Of a DNA stretch of 64,000 bases, positions 24,406 to 38,927 are shown in pieces; position 1 is the stretch's first letter; each line of letters starts with the position of its first letter. Origin of the DNA: Monomorium pharaonis (Eukaryota > Arthropoda > Insecta > Hymenoptera > Formicidae); the NCBI RefSeq assembly GCF_013373865.1, contig NC_050467.1:22838996-22902995 (forward strand), read 5' to 3'. Under the pieces are notes generated by a model that saw only the letters and a program-made list of their open reading frames with translations, had not been told where the DNA came from and searched no databases. Both the position numbers and the translations under genes were made by a program.

Positions 24406-26157
24406 TACTCTACAGCAAAACACCCTTTCATTTGAGAAAGAGAAAAAGGGGTAAACGAGACGGGCAAGTGGAGAAAAGAGAAGTCAGAGACGAGAATGCG
24501 TAAGTTCCCCCGGGCGAATATCCATAAAATAACGTCGGAGTTATTTAGCGTCCCGACGTACGCTAAAGAAACGGTCTTCAAGGTCCTTTGTCGCAAGAAA
24601 TATTTAATCTCTATGTGAATCACATGATACCGCGTGACAATAGCGTTTTTACAGGGAGATTTATGAATCGCTTTTTCAACGACGCGAATTTCTAACTTGT
24701 AAACACGTGCACATACATATTTATGCATTAGTCTGATCTTTTTTTTCATACAAAATGTATCGCGTGGAACACATTGAAGGTAATTCTCTATAAAACTTTC
24801 TGTCCACATGAGCTAAACTTTTCGTGCAACGAACGTCTCTATTAAGTGTGATTATTCTCTCGACACAAAAACTGCATAAAGTGAGAATCGAATCGGCTCT
24901 AGCAACTTCGACGAGGATCTTCGATGATTACGCGAATTTATCGATCGAGTAAGAAAGATAGGATTTATAGACAGTTCGAGATTTAATCCCGAGAATGCCG
25001 ATTTACGATCGTGCTTTAAAGTAGAGAACGCTGTGAACATTGAAAGCGAATTTTCGTCTGTAATCGGCCGTGCGTGTACACGCGAGACTTCGCGATCGAA
25101 GTCGCGCGGAGTTACAACAGCGGGTCGTTTTATTTTGACGAGAGAGGCACGCATGCACGCACGCCCGCTCGCACATGTCGCAACGGAGCTGCAAAAGGAG
25201 CAAGGAAACGCTCGAGGAGATGCGGTTGCAGGGCCGCAGGCTCGCCTCGAGGTCGCCGAGCATGAATATTACGGGACCGAAGCAATTACCAGGGACTTTC
25301 CTTTTGCGTTTCAACTCTCGTCTTCTTTTTCTTACCTCGCGTATTATCGTCGCGAGGGAGCAGGACGAGCAGAAAGAGAAGGGCAATCCTTGACTTCGGC
25401 AACACGAAGATCGAGTCGGCTACCATAGGCTTTTTAGTCGCGCTCGTGCGTGCACACAGATGCGAGACAGATAAGGAGGACGAAGTGGACACGAAGAGGA
25501 AGAGAAGGAGGAAGAGGTGGTTACAATCGGGGTTTAATGAAACCAGTTGAGGTCCGTCAAACCGGTTCCGCAGGTTCTCTCCGTTCGCCACGTCGTCCCC
25601 CTTTCCCGTTTCGCCCGGAGAATTGGCGAGAGAAGGTAGAGCAGATAGGTCTGTCGACCTCCGTCTATCCTCGTCCCCCATGATCCTCCCCTTTCCTCTA
25701 ACCATGATGCATATCTGAAGTAGAGATCGCCGGCACTGGCTATTGCACCCCTTCGTGAATCGCATGTACATGCGTGTGTATGACCGATCGCGAGTCAGCG
25801 CGAGTGTGTGCGTCGGTCTATTGTACGAGATTCCCTTAACCGAGAGAGTACACCCACAGCGACTGAGACTTAGAATTATGGTACAAGGGGTACGGGACTT
25901 GTATCCGCCCCTGTTTGATCCGTCCCGTCGTGATATAGACTCGCTGGAGAATCTAACTTCTCTTTCTCTCTGTCTTGTTCCCATTCCCTCACTGTCCGCC
26001 GTCTCACAGTGTGTCGACTGGCTCTGCTACTCCTCGGTGTATTTTGCGCCCAGAAGGAAAAGGCCCGAAGAAAGATGAGACGTGATGGCACATAGACGAG
26101 AGAGGAAGGAAGCGAACCACTCTCCTTGCGGTCGTTCACGTACAGACGGTCGCCTTC

Positions 26158-26186
26158 GCGTGGTGGTGGTGGTGGTGATGGTGGCG
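26158..26186. repeat. (GGT)n microsatellite
   Basis: About nine GGT-like units with one GAT and one GGC interruption. Confidence 0.85.
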
Positions 26187-28288
26187 GACGGATGACGGTC
26201 GAGTATGGTTGTGGATTGTGTCTTAAGAGTGCGCCGTCGTCTCTCTCCTGACCCACTCCACGATCATCAACTCTTTCTCGTTCTTTTTATTCTTCATTCC
26301 TCTTCCCTTCCTTTCTACGTGCATTTCCTCCCTGTTATTTATCCCACGAGATGTCCAGGAGTTACAAAATCTGACGAGTCAGCTTTAGATATATTACGCG
26401 ATGTACCTGTCGGCGAACGCCGACTGACGGAAATATCGAACTCTATGTATTTCTGCTGGTGGAATCTCTATGTACTTCTGGCAGGAGGATTTCTCCTCTA
26501 TCTAATTAACGTGTACGAACGTTGCACGTAGAGAAATGTCGTTTTATTATTTAAATAAATATATCGTCGGTAATAATTTTGCAAGATGAACATAAATTCG
26601 CGCAATTAGCTCGGAAATACGTTGTGACGACCTTAAGTCGAATACATATAGACTTAAGATCGTTCGGCGAAGTCAACCAACCACGAATTTCCGATGAAAG
26701 GGGAAAAACGTTTCTGAGAGAGGATGGGGTAGAGTTCGACACCACGATATAAAATACGTGGTATAGACGTGAATGATCGTGCTCTTTCAGAGCTCGTAAA
26801 GTAAGGCCAGAAAACTAAGAGATCTCTCTCTCTCTCTCGAATGACGACGCGCGGGGAAGCTTCCGTCGGGTAAAAGTAGTTTCAAAATTGCCGCATGTCG
26901 CCGCCATATGGCGACTTCCCTCCGACACGGGAATGACCGTGTTGCTGGACGACTCGTTCGTTTGATGTCCCCGTCACACTGTGTCTCAGTATTTTTCAGC
27001 CAGTGAAATGGTAATGTTTCTCGGGCATTCTTTACGCGTCCCCACTAAAATTCCTACAGGAAATGTATTTGGGATTGTGAAAAAATTGTTTCACTAGGAG
27101 TGCACACGTTTGTAACTAATTTTCGTGATACACGAAAAAAATATTTCTTTAAATTTTAAATAGAATTTTATATTTACATCTAAATACAGTTACATGTAGA
27201 TTTTTTTCAATGAAAACGTTCTGTCATTACAAGAGGTTGGAAAACGCTATTCTCCCTCTTGAATTCTTTACACTTCGTTCATTCTCTTTTTCTTCGTCCG
27301 TTGATATAAAGTCAACCGTAGTCGTCGGCGGGTAGTAGAGACACGTACATACGTGGCTAGCATACCGTTTAGTCTCGAAGAGAGGCATGACTCGCTTACC
27401 GAGTCTAGGTATCCGCTACGCGTCATCAGCCCACCTAGATGAAAGCGCAATGACTCATCTCGCTGCTCTCTTCGCACAAACCAGCCATAGGTCGTAGAGA
27501 GAGGTCAACCGCCTCGCTCATCCACTTCCGAGATGCGCCGAGAGTCCTCGAGTGCTTTTGATGAAGGCAGAGGGAGAGAACACTATGATGATGATTACAT
27601 GGTGTGGTCCGAATTCCAGTCGTGTACAGGAGAATTACATAGCGGGAATTAAAATGATATAACATCCAAACAAATAATTGAACGACGATTGATTGCGCTC
27701 GAAAGTTTTAATTTAACAAAACGATTATAAAACATGTACATAACTTCAAGTAATTAATACAACGTTAATACAAGCTTTTAGCATATTAATCAGATTATGC
27801 TCTTCAAGAATCAAATTCGGTCGGGATTACTGTAAACGTCTGTTAACGGACATCATTACGTTACAAGAGCTCGTAATATCGTGGTATCGATTTGGTTTGA
27901 TAGTCGAGCAGCAATTTAGAGTCCAGTACGAAAACGCAACAAGCTAGGCATTGTAAACGCCACAATCTCTCGCGCAAAACACACGAATGTCCCGGAGACA
28001 AGGGCGGGTCAGTGCGAGGAGTCGCGATAACCATCTAATGAACCGTCGAAGATATATTAGCTTCGAGAAGTTAATCTGGCGCGAGCTGGATAAGTTCCCG
28101 CCGAAAGACGCACGACGTGAGCACTCGCTCGTCGAATACTGAGAAGTCTTTGAGGCTAACGACTGGCTGCGCTCTTGGTCGGCTTGGTTCCAGAAAAAAA
28201 AAAACACAAGGGAGACTTTTCGGCGTCGAGAAACGTCAAGCGGCGGTCCTCCTCTTTTCTCCGCACAACTATCCGTCTCGTCGCTCTA

Positions 28289-28320
28289 CCTCCTCCTCTT
28301 CCTCCTCCTCCTCCTCCTCT
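28289..28320. repeat. (CCT)n microsatellite
   Basis: About ten CCT units with one CTT interruption. Confidence 0.9.
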
Positions 28321-28697
28321 CCGCGCCTTCTCGTGACAGGAACCGTCTTGTCCAAGAATAACGACTCCCGCGGACCCCCCGAAGCCATTGGCTCGCGTTA
28401 AACTCACGGAGCGGCCTCAAGGGAGGTCAATTGGTCGTGACGTCATCGGCGCAACGTAATAAAATGTAATAGACGAGCCGACTTAAGCGGGACACGTGAG
28501 CAGATCGTGACCTGAAGCGGCAGACACTCCGTTTAGAATTGCCCCCTGTCTTGCCTCTTTCTTTCTTCGTTGCACTCGCTTCGTCATTCGCGTAACGTCG
28601 CCTCTTTACGAGCCGTCTCGCCTTCGACGAGCGTGTGTCTTCCCTATCGGCTGTAAGAGACTCTTTGACTTCGATACGCAAGGAGAAGCGTACCTGC

Positions 28698-28736
28698 TGA
28701 CGACGATAACGATAACGAAGACGACGACGATGATCG
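28698..28736. repeat. GAC/GAT/AAC triplet repeat
   Basis: An imperfect (GAC)n tract with GATAAC units. On the opposite strand it gives a Val/Ile-rich translation with no recognisable protein. Confidence 0.8.
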
Positions 28737-29841
28737 TTCGCGCATGGTTCATCAGACGCGAAGACTCGAAGCGATGAAGCCCCTCAAGGTCTTCGGGTTC
28801 TCGAACATAGTCTCGGCAATTCTCGCGCTTCATCGAAATTGATACTCTGCTAGTAAAGATAAGGCACGAGTCGTTATGCGTATATTAGCTTTTCGATGAT
28901 TTGCGATTAATGCGTTTGGCGAGAGTTCTTTTAGGCGTAAATGATATATAATTTCCAGATGACGATGAAACAGACTTTTCTGGGAAACAGTTTGAAAATG
29001 ATTGATACTCATTACTTGCATTACTTGAATGACAGGTGTACTGATCGACACACAACTGAAAAACTATATTATTTTAACACTTAAGCTTTAATACGCGATA
29101 TTCTTCAATCTTTAGAATTAATATCGTTAGTACGTATAGAAATACGAAACTGAAGTACGGTAAATTATGGCGGATGGAGTCATCGTAGATAACTGACTGA
29201 TTAATAGACGGCGAGAAATTCAATCAAACTATAGATTTACCCAGCACGAGGCAGGAGAACCGGTTTGTAATTCTTACAACATACAAACCATAAACGAAGT
29301 ACGAAAAGGAATAACTGTTTGCTTATTCACGTTCGCTTGTTCCATTAAATGTTTTATCCGCGACTGGACAGAAACCGGTATTGGCCCGCGTATACGCGCA
29401 TAATCTCTTTCAATGCGCAGAATATTCAAAGTATCAGGCAAAACTATTATTTCGAAACAACAGTACAGGTATTTAGTTTAACGTAACACAATAGTAATAA
29501 AGGAGCTGTCTTTCACATGGCCAAGTCGGAAGTACCTTTTGCAATGTCTGTGCTATAAGCTTTATTAATGTTACTTTTGAACTACGTATATTATTTGATT
29601 ATATTATTTCTTATTCAAGTCATGTTCGCGCTAAATTTGATCTCTTTAAACTTTCAACAAATACGTTGATACGTGATATTTCAACGTGTTCAATTTTAAG
29701 AAAATTTTAGTACGGATATCACGAATATAATTAAATAATTTAATAATGCAATCCTGCATAGTTTTATAGGAGTTATTATATTTAATACTATTAATACACT
29801 ATTACGCGCGTATAAATAATAATTGAATATTACGGAATTAG

Positions 29842-29868
29842 TTATATATATATATATTATATATATAG
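29842..29868. repeat. (TA)n tract
   Basis: A TA tract broken once by TTA, in an AT-rich block. Confidence 0.85.
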
Positions 29869-30027
29869 ACACGGAAATTTTGTGTCAGTCTTCTTAATCA
29901 GATTGATTTAGATTTCGATTCACCTGTCGGGATATACTTACATAAAATTCTGAAGAGAAGTTGTATATATATAGGGTTCCTCAAATAAAGTAAATTGTTC
30001 CAAACTACTGTGGTAGCTATCCCAGCG

Positions 30028-30292
30028 ATTGGGTCATGATACGCAGGTATGCAGGCCGCAACCTGCTCGTCCAATTCGACCGTTCATGGTTCATTCAGCG
30101 TTTACGACTTGTCATAAACGGCCGAATGCCCATCATGGCCGGCTGGGCGTTCACAATACCTTCTATATTGCCCGGGCCTTTCTGGGCGAACCATTCGACA
30201 AAGTGCGTCCTAACGATCCAAGTAAATCGAAGGGCAGGCCGGGGCTGGAAACGAAACCCCGGCCGCCATTACGTCGGACACTGACCTGTTAA
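30028..30292. other. Isolated GC-rich island with several hairpins
   Basis: It rises sharply from AT-rich sequence ending near 30000. Two overlapping + strand frames stay open through it (30029-30292 and 30036-30284), but neither product is recognised. It carries the GGCCGGGG/CCCCGGCC hairpin and a near-hairpin formed by GTTTACGAC and GTCATAAAC near 30100-30120. It could be a conserved non-coding element, a structured RNA or a small exon; I cannot choose. Confidence 0.3.
30237..30264. repeat. GC-rich hairpin, 8 bp arms
   Basis: GGCCGGGG at 30237-30244 pairs with CCCCGGCC at 30257-30264 across a 12 bp loop. It sits near the end of an isolated GC-rich island in AT-rich DNA. Confidence 0.85.
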
Positions 30293-31246
30293 TCGTCCGT
30301 GTCATTAAAACGCATATCGTTGCCCCAGATCGAACGCTTCTACCAATTGCTGTCGCCGGCCACGACAGCAGCATTTTAAATCGCGCCGTATCGCGTCCCG
30401 CAAGCGCGATCCCGACCCGTGTGGGTAAGGATTCCGCAATCGTTGTTGCGTGACTGACGGTGAAATTACACGTACTGTTAGATTTTCAAGGTCTCGGCAC
30501 TCGGAGTGTGCGCCGCATTGTGCACGAGACAGCGGCGTATCTATAATGGACGCTCGTGTGAAATTCATTTATTGCCGCATTTATTTTTACTACACGCGTG
30601 GGTGCTCTTTATAAACTGGTTTAAATATATATACGCGGGGAAGTATTGGTCGCCTGTTCGTGTGAATATATAATTATTAGAGAGCATTTGCATCCGTATA
30701 AATAAAATGGGGAGCGAGCCTTTGCATATCGATCCGCGAACAATAATAATAATAAATGGCCTCGGGGGTTTTTTTTTTATTGTCTTCTTTTTCATCTTTC
30801 AAACGTAAATATCGCTTGTATGGACACGTCTATTGAGAGTCGGGTTATTTGCAAGTAAAATTTTGTGCAGAGACAAGTAAAAATCTTAATAAATAATCAA
30901 TTTTCAAGCTTATCCCTGTTAATTTATGACATTGTTATTTTAGATTCATCAATATAAAAGTAACAGAATGAGGGAACAGCGCGACAGTATTTTATATTTA
31001 GCTTGTTGTTTTAACGATGTCATTAGCATCGATTCTTTTGAAATGACGAAGTCGGAAAGAGAAAATATTTCGTTGCGACATCAAGATTCCCGAAGCCTCG
31101 AGAGCCTTGAACTTACTCTCGGTAAGAAACTCGGACGGAAATTGCACACGTAGTTAAGGCTCATTCAGTATTCCTCGTGATTATGGGGGTTAATGGCACG
31201 ATGCTTTCGTTCGCGTCGTGGATTATCGCACGGAGGGATGGAAAGG

Positions 31247-31278
31247 CAGAGAGCGAGAGAGAGAGAGAGAGAGAGAGC
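31247..31278. repeat. (GA)n microsatellite
   Basis: A GA tract with one CGAG interruption near its start. Confidence 0.9.
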
Positions 31279-32857
31279 TGTGCGTTTCCCATTGTTCCTG
31301 AATTATTTATTAGTCGTAGCCGAGTCCGCAGCCAGGATCGTAACGATTGAATGGTCAGTGACCGGATATGTGACGTGGCCGCGGGACAAGATGGTCGGCG
31401 GCGATAATTACTCGCGTGTTTACGACCGATAAAGCTCGAATACCATGCCTCCCTTCTCCCCAAACCCGCCAACGGGTCGGCTTCGTGTGTACACGTCCCG
31501 CCCGCGCATTCAATCACGTGTGTATGCGTGTACGTCTGTATTGCTTGCGTGTACAAAGTGTCACGAGCACGACTCCGCCAATTAAGCGCAGCGCCGAGGG
31601 ATATCCGGCATAATCCGACGGCTCATTTGACACGATGTTATCGGCATCGATATTTCCGCGGAACTAACTATCGTGAAAGTAAAGGCCAGTCGGTCGAGAC
31701 GATTCTCGCATGGGGTCAAAAACACTTAACAGAGAGATTGAATTACCGCTCGAGGAAAACGACGAAAATTACATCCGCATCGTTCGAAATAACATGCTCG
31801 TATTATTATGCTTACTGGAATGAAAAACACGAATCGTAAAGACAACGTTTTATTATAGCGTTTAATAACTTGATAAATAATCATATTCTGGCTTTAATTT
31901 TATAAAATTCCCGTTATGTACGTACATAATTGGAAGCGATTGGATTTTATGATGGATACTGTTACAAACTCTCTTTTTTTTTCCAAATGAAGAAAACAAG
32001 AATTAAATGCACGCACAGTTGCTGCCGCATATGTGGCACACATGTCACCCTTCAGCATTATCCCATGTTGACATTGTCGTATTAGGTTATATCATTTAAA
32101 GCGATCATATTTAGTATAAAATGCGGCGGCAAGTGCAGCACGTGACAGGTGCAAAATGGACTCGTCATTATCCCGCCGAGGGTGCCGTAAAAGTTCTCGC
32201 CGCATATCACGGTCGCTGCGCCGTTTCCGTGAAACTCGGGCGATTCCCCGGAGCTTTTATCGCGCGTAAAAGGCGAGCGTGAATAGACGAAGGTAGAGAA
32301 AGGAAGACGTCGACGCGCGCGTATCAGGGTGTGACGGGGGATAAGGAATCGGGGTCTTGGTTTGCCGTCGCATAACGTCGTAAAGATACAATAGAAGCGC
32401 GCAGCTGCGAAGCCCTGCTCCGGGTCCAGGCCACCGTGAATGCTGGTGGGCGTCCCCTCTCGTTCTAACAGCCTCCATTTGCCTCCTTCGCGCGGACTGT
32501 TTCTCCTCTTCGTGCTTCTTTCTCTCTTGTTTCCTTCTCCTTCCTCTAAGGCCCGATACGTGGAAGCTCGTGAAGGGGAGCGCGGAAAAAAAAATTAGAA
32601 AAACGGACCGGGTAGAACCAGGCTCGTATGGTCGACACGTGACGAATTCTCTCAGTCGGTCCTTATAGATCGTATTCATAGTCTTATATTTTTTTCTTCT
32701 CTCTATCTCTTTCTCTCTCTATCGCTCCAGTTTTGCGCCCCGGAGCAAAAACCTTGCGGGCCGTCTGCGGGAAACGTGGAGGCTTGACTCGTGTTGACTC
32801 GTCACCGTTACCAAGATCAGGTTTAAAAGGAGAAAAAGGAAAAAGAGCGAGATAGTA

Positions 32858-32885
32858 AGAGAGAGAGAGAGAGAGGGAGAGAGAC
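32858..32885. repeat. (GA)n microsatellite
   Basis: A GA tract with one GGG interruption, following A/G-rich sequence. Confidence 0.85.
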
Positions 32886-35800
32886 AGTAGAAAGCTTCTC
32901 CGAGCGTTAATTAAAGCGTTGCTCTCACGGGAGTAGAACTCGCCTGACCTCGCCTGGCGTTAACGGCGATCCTGAATTATGTCACTCTTCTCCGTCGTGG
33001 TGGCCCAATACGGTAGCGATCTCACCGATACAGATTTCTCACTACTATGATTTTACATTGCAGAGCACTGCGTCGTGACGTAATGCACGGGCGAACAATG
33101 CGATTCACGATCTCTTCACGCGATCGGAATATATATAAGTCTTTGGGTAGAATTCTGATGTAATCTTTCATGGCAACTGTATTAGACTTCGTATGCGCCG
33201 ATAGTATTTTTTTCTCATTATGTTCAATACTCGTGGAACAAATTATTTGATTTACATCTGCAAGAACATGCATGCGAAGCTCTATTCCTCTACAAATCGT
33301 ACATGTGTATCTGACTACAATTTTTTAAATATTACTCTTTCCTAAAATAATCGTGTTTTTTCACCTGAATCGACCTTTCTACCTCGAAAACATATATATG
33401 CAGTCGTCGAGAAATAATCAAATAAAATAAAAACTTAATGAATCCAATTTCCACGCAAATAAACATAAAAATCTAATTTTTGAAATTGCACTCGAGCGAA
33501 TTTTAGTTTATCGCAAGTTGAAACTCAATTATCAAGAAAGATAATGTTAAAAGTTGGAAAAGTTATTGCGTCCAAACTATCCATTGAGGAAAACTTCATA
33601 ATACAGATCGACCGCGCAAATCCGTAGATAATAGAAATACTTGGGGAGCGTTTAAAGCGAAGATCACGCGGAAGCGCGCGGATCGGTCAATTGTCCGTTC
33701 GATCGCTCTCGATCTTTCCGGCTCGTCGATTCCAGGCGACAATATCTCTTCTCTCCACGCGGGCGATTGGTCATGCGAGACGCAACGCGATATCGATACC
33801 ATCGCGCACTTACACAATCGGCGCACAGAGAGAGAGAGCATGCATTTCTATTACTTCCCTCGTTCTCTAAATCGATTGTGATCAATTTTGATTTATCGCT
33901 CTATTATTGTCACGCGCGTTATCTGCCAAAGCGAATACGAACGAACTCTGTTCGGCGACTCAACGATTAAATATTATTCCAAGGTAAACGCGCCACATAC
34001 GATCTATCTGGCTCTGTCTGTTAATTGAATTAAATTGATCGAATTAACGAAAGTCCGAAAGAACATTTTTGCTCGATTGTAACGTACTGATATCTCCCTT
34101 TGAATAAAATATTAGGAAAATTATTTTGTTATTTGCGTCGTTTGGCAAACAATATTTCAGTGTGATAACGACATCGAAAGGATTTCTGAATTTGTTTGCT
34201 TCGGCTTATTTTATTACAGTGACGTTTTATTAGTTAGAGAATATGTGCCCCTTTAATTCGGTCGGAAGTATCTCGTTGCCCTTCGAGATAAATTATCGAT
34301 CAAGTGCAAATTAATTCTGTTAATCGTGGCGCACTATTGACTGCGTTATACCGCATATGTTGACCTTCGGCTACTTGATGTCATGATGATTACGTGCTTT
34401 ACGGAAAATGTCAATTGTAAATGCTTACTTGCTTACTAATAGAAACTGTTGACACATCCATCACACCATGACGCACAGTGTTTTAATAAATGATAATGTG
34501 AACATCGCAATGTAGGTTGAACGATAAAGAAGCGATTCTAGTTGGTTTCCTCGCGATCGTAAAGTGTCCCAAGGTTGCCTTATAACAGCTGCGATCGTGT
34601 CGCTTACGTAAGCGAGTATGTTTGACAAGAATGCAAAATGATTCAAAGCCAAATCGCCGTGAGTTCACTTTTAAATTTAGTAAATTTTATTGTAAAAGCG
34701 CTTCGAGTCGCGTTTCTCACAGATCGTCTTTTTTTATCGTCCATAATTTTATGCACTTTTTTTTTAATCACTTGTAAATATTTGAGATATTCTCTTATCC
34801 TTTTGATTTGCATATTGTGAAATTTCGGAATTTATACACATATCGTTGGTATTTGGATATTTGTTGATATTTTTAAAAAACAATATGTATTTCTCAAGAA
34901 TTTAACGCTGTTACTCTGCTTCTTAATATTTTTTCTCCTTGGAAACTCAACAAAATGGAGTTTAGTTTGAATTTCAAACGGAATTCTCTTTTCGTGATAA
35001 GTACGATCGTGACATGCGAAATTTTCAAAGTTTCGTCGCCTGAAACTAACAAGTAAGTACGAGTGAAAGCAACCACGAGATAAAGTACAAGGTGTCCGTT
35101 AATCTTGCAAAGTACCGTAGCCGTGCCAGAGCTTTATTTCGCTATTACGACGTCCCGAGATGTCACATGTCGTGCTTAGCGTAGCGTGTCTAAACCAACC
35201 GATGTCCCGTCAGGTCTATCAAACTTCCGTCAGGATCGACGGTGACTGCGAGTAAATTAGGTGGGCTTGACGCCGCGCGGGGTCTTGGCATGGGGTCTGG
35301 GCGTCTCAGAAGCGGAAGAATAAGAAGATCGGGAGAAAGAGAGAGAGAGGAAGGCCTGGCGGTACGCCAGAATTTTTTATTCTTACCGACTCCTTCCATG
35401 TCTTTAAGCTCACCCCGGGTCCCGGATCTCTCCAACCCCGTCGCCATTTTTCCTCGTCACCACGACCTCGTGGCACGAGTTTCTCTTTCTTTCCCTCCTC
35501 CCCTCCTCTGCCTTCGTTTCTGCCACTCCGATTCGCTTCGCTACGCGTTTCGCGATGTTGGAAATAAGTTTATCAACAAACGTGCGGCGAGATCTCCGTC
35601 CATAGCGCCGCCATGGAGAGGAGGCATCGGCAGAAATAGCGGCTCCTAAAATAAGCGTCGTGGAAGACGAGACGCGTCTCTTCGAAGAGAGACGCACACG
35701 AATCTTTGCGTGAGCCCGAGGATCACAACTCGTTGGATAATTTCTTCATTCACCCCGTATCGCCTTTCGCTGCGCGATAAGGTAAACCGTGCAACTATTA

Positions 35801-37183
35801 ACCCTTCTCCAATTGCCAGGTTATTATACAACAATATGGCAACGTAATGTAAAATTGTTATGAAAAATTTATATCGGATTTTGTAAAATGAACATTACCA
35901 TATCCATAAATATCCGATTATTACTGAAACATTACATAATTGTATCGCAACGGTATTCATTTCTAAGCAGTGAATAAACACATAAATCCATATCGCTTAA
36001 TTAACTGTAATGACCCATCGCTTGAACTATGTGATTCTTTAGCAAGAATTGCACTGTTCTTTGATATGTGCGCAGATATAACTGCTGCGTATAATTCCTT
36101 GCGTCAGTACACGTTGCAGCGTTTATGTGGTTTTCCCTCAAATGCGCTTAATTGATCAGCCTAATTATCCGAGCGCCGAGCAGTGCATAAATCGCTCTTC
36201 CGCGCTTAAAGCATCGCATTACGCGCGCTTAATCAGTCGCTGTATTAATTCCAATACACATTTTATTGCATGCACTTTCACGCTCTTCCCTTTATGCGCG
36301 CATGAAAACCTCCACTCCGAGTTCTAAAATCAACGTTATCGAACAAATGTCGCAAATATATTGTGTAATGTATTCCGTTCGCCGGGTGAACGGCAATTTT
36401 TTACAATTGCTCTGCGATCCTGTTGTATTAACGTATACATAAAACTCTTCGCATTCATGCCGTGTATTTAGCGCTCAATATGACTATCTAGTTCTAAATC
36501 CATTATTCATGCGAGACTCGCGCGCGTTATTTTGCGAATGGGACGCGGAACGTTAAGCGCTTAACATCCGCAATATTCAGACAGTATAAAAAATTTGACG
36601 AACGGTTAGAGAACGAGTTAAAACGGATAAAATTCAGTGGGAAAATAAAACAAAATGAATAATGGAGTGATTTTAAGCTTATTGCCTTCAAATATTTAAT
36701 TGACAGGTGCTGCAGCGCAAATATCGTACACGCTCCGTCTCCACGAAATGTCTCCAAGATTATGTTTTCCAGCTGAATGGTGCAGGGTATTCTAGGTTTC
36801 CTGCGCTCTATTTGACGTTAGAGCAAGTATGGGATTTGAGTGTGAATTTTAGTATTTGTATTTATATTAAATTTTTAATTCGCAAATGACAAGTCACATC
36901 ATCAATTTCAATTTCTGTATGGCACATCTCTTTTTCTTTTTTTCTTCCTCTCTTTCTTTTTCTCTCTGAAACTTTTGTGCGCAACGCGAAGTTTCGAGAG
37001 AAGCAATAGAGCAAACGGATGGCAGTGACTGATACGCACGTTGAAACTAATGGCGCGTGCAGAATGCGGATTCAGCATGACGCGGTCGATAGTAGACGTA
37101 CGGGGGAACGAACGGCGAGAATCGGAGGAAGGAGGGTGATGTTTTGTTAACCATGGAGAAGGGAGAAAGCGAGCGACCGAGCG

Positions 37184-37184
<1 letters not shown>

Positions 37185-37215
<31 letters not shown>

Positions 37216-37216
37216 C
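37185..37216. repeat. (GA)n microsatellite
   Basis: GAAA units pass into a pure GA tract. Confidence 0.9.
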
Positions 37217-38305
37217 TTGAAGGGCTACCTGCTTGCCTACCGCTCGTCTGCACGGGGCGTTGATTTTGACAAAGGGTTTAAATGCCTGGCGAGACCGCCC
37301 AGGCATATCTAATTCCGCACCCCTGCAACTTCGGAGCAACCCAACGATATCTATCAAACTAGGGATGCACCGTTGCCCCTCGTGACAAAGAGCGCTGGCG
37401 TAGGAGTTGTTTTTCACGACCTAGCCCCTTTTGAAGGGTCATGCGCTTTTAAAGCCCTCCGCTTTCCGCGCTGCCAAGCAAGCTGCAAGGTCATGTAAAC
37501 AGCTTTCAATCGTAGAGATTGGAGATTGTTTTGCGAGATGACAATTGATGTGTCGACCGATGTGATCTGTTAATGACGATGAATATTTAAAGTGTAAAAT
37601 TACATTTTAAATCGCTTATATTCGATTATCTTTACTTGTAATCGTCTAGGAATTGTAAAGGAAGAAATTAATTAAACATACAATTTTTTGTTTACTTTTA
37701 TTTTTATCGTATTTTTATACAGTTTTCTTAATGACGTTATTATTATTAATCTTCTGATTACCAGTGAACTCGCGATAGCGTACTCGTTTTATTTCACCAT
37801 TCTTATTTTAGAGGACAAAAGCAATTTGTCATGCTCTGTACACACGACGATAAGAATTTACATGCAAATAAATCGCACGTGTAGGTCTTACATAATGCAA
37901 TGCGCTACGGAAAAACAGTCCAATGACTAACATTATACTTCATATTTACCAGAATACTAAAGTGTTTTCTTGTTAGATGTATATATCTAATCTAGCGTAA
38001 GAATGTGTACGCAAACAATAACAATCATCTTCTTATAATATAATACAGTTTTGCAATGTTTTCACGAAGTGATAATCGCATGTTAATAACCTGGTTATCG
38101 CATCCGCTGAGAATTATAAGATAACATAACATTTCTCGCTACGATCTCTAACTTTATCATACTTAAACATGAAATGCGTACCCAAATTGCGTAAATCTCG
38201 TATTACGAAAAAAAGATAAAAATGGATATTCGACCGAGAAATAAAAGTATCATGTAAATAAAAATTCACGTTGCGCGTTGAATAAAAATTCTCCGATATA
38301 TATAT

Positions 38306-38322
38306 TAAAAAAAAAAAAAAAA
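38306..38322. repeat. A homopolymer
   Basis: A run of about 17 A after TATATATT, followed by CTTTTTG. No retroelement body was recognised upstream. Confidence 0.85.
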
Positions 38323-38893
38323 CTTTTTGTTTCAATGGAAATCCTGTGTCAGCATTCGATCCTTTTCGATATTCACACAAGTCTTCTGAGTGATCCTTTT
38401 ACTTTTCGTTGAAATTTCCAAGTCGTTAAATGTTTTCTGGAAAAAAAAATAGCTTATTAACTAATGATTTCAAAATTGTTGCTTATCTAATTAGAAACAT
38501 ATTTAGAAAATTGCTTTGAATTTTTCGTGCAATTTTTTCTACGTTATTTTGAATTACTTTTGATCACTTATCTTTTACATTGTATTTTGAAACACGTACT
38601 TTAGTCTCATTAATAGCTACGTAATGCATGCTATCAACAATAAGAAGTCATTATCTTGTGTACCGATAAGATAGAGATACTTGGTAATCGCGTCTCGGTC
38701 TGAAAGTGATTGGACGACGCCACGCGTGAGAGCAACAACAGCGCGAAACAAAGTACAGGATCACCGTTCAATTACGCGCGACGTAATGCATGCGTGCAAC
38801 GGTAGAACGACAAACCGCAGGTCGCTAGGATGCACGGATGTCGGCTGGTCGCAACGACGCATCCGTGCATCGGCCGCATACACGCGTGTATAA

Positions 38894-38927
38894 GTGTGTG
38901 TATATGTGTGCGCGTGCGCGCGCGCGA
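38894..38927. repeat. Alternating GT/GC tract, Z-DNA-prone
   Basis: Nearly continuous alternating purine-pyrimidine sequence: GT units, a TATAT break, then GTGCGCGTGCGCGC. Confidence 0.8.

Larger units (their letters stand above)
24121..28850. other. CpG-rich block with simple repeats, no gene seen
   Basis: The minus-strand frame at 25286-25984 (232 codons) is the longest here, but it is Arg/Ser-rich with no recognisable domain. The frame at 26205-26531 ends in a hydrophobic stretch but is unsupported. An AT-rich gap lies at 27050-27250. Confidence 0.5.

Noticed and set aside
25286..25984. 232-codon minus-strand frame
   Set aside because: Arg/Ser-rich with a Leu/Ser stretch over purine-rich DNA; no family, splice support or start context.
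38306..38322. A run as the tail of a retrotransposed element
   Set aside because: No LINE or SINE body, promoter boxes or target duplication was recognised nearby.
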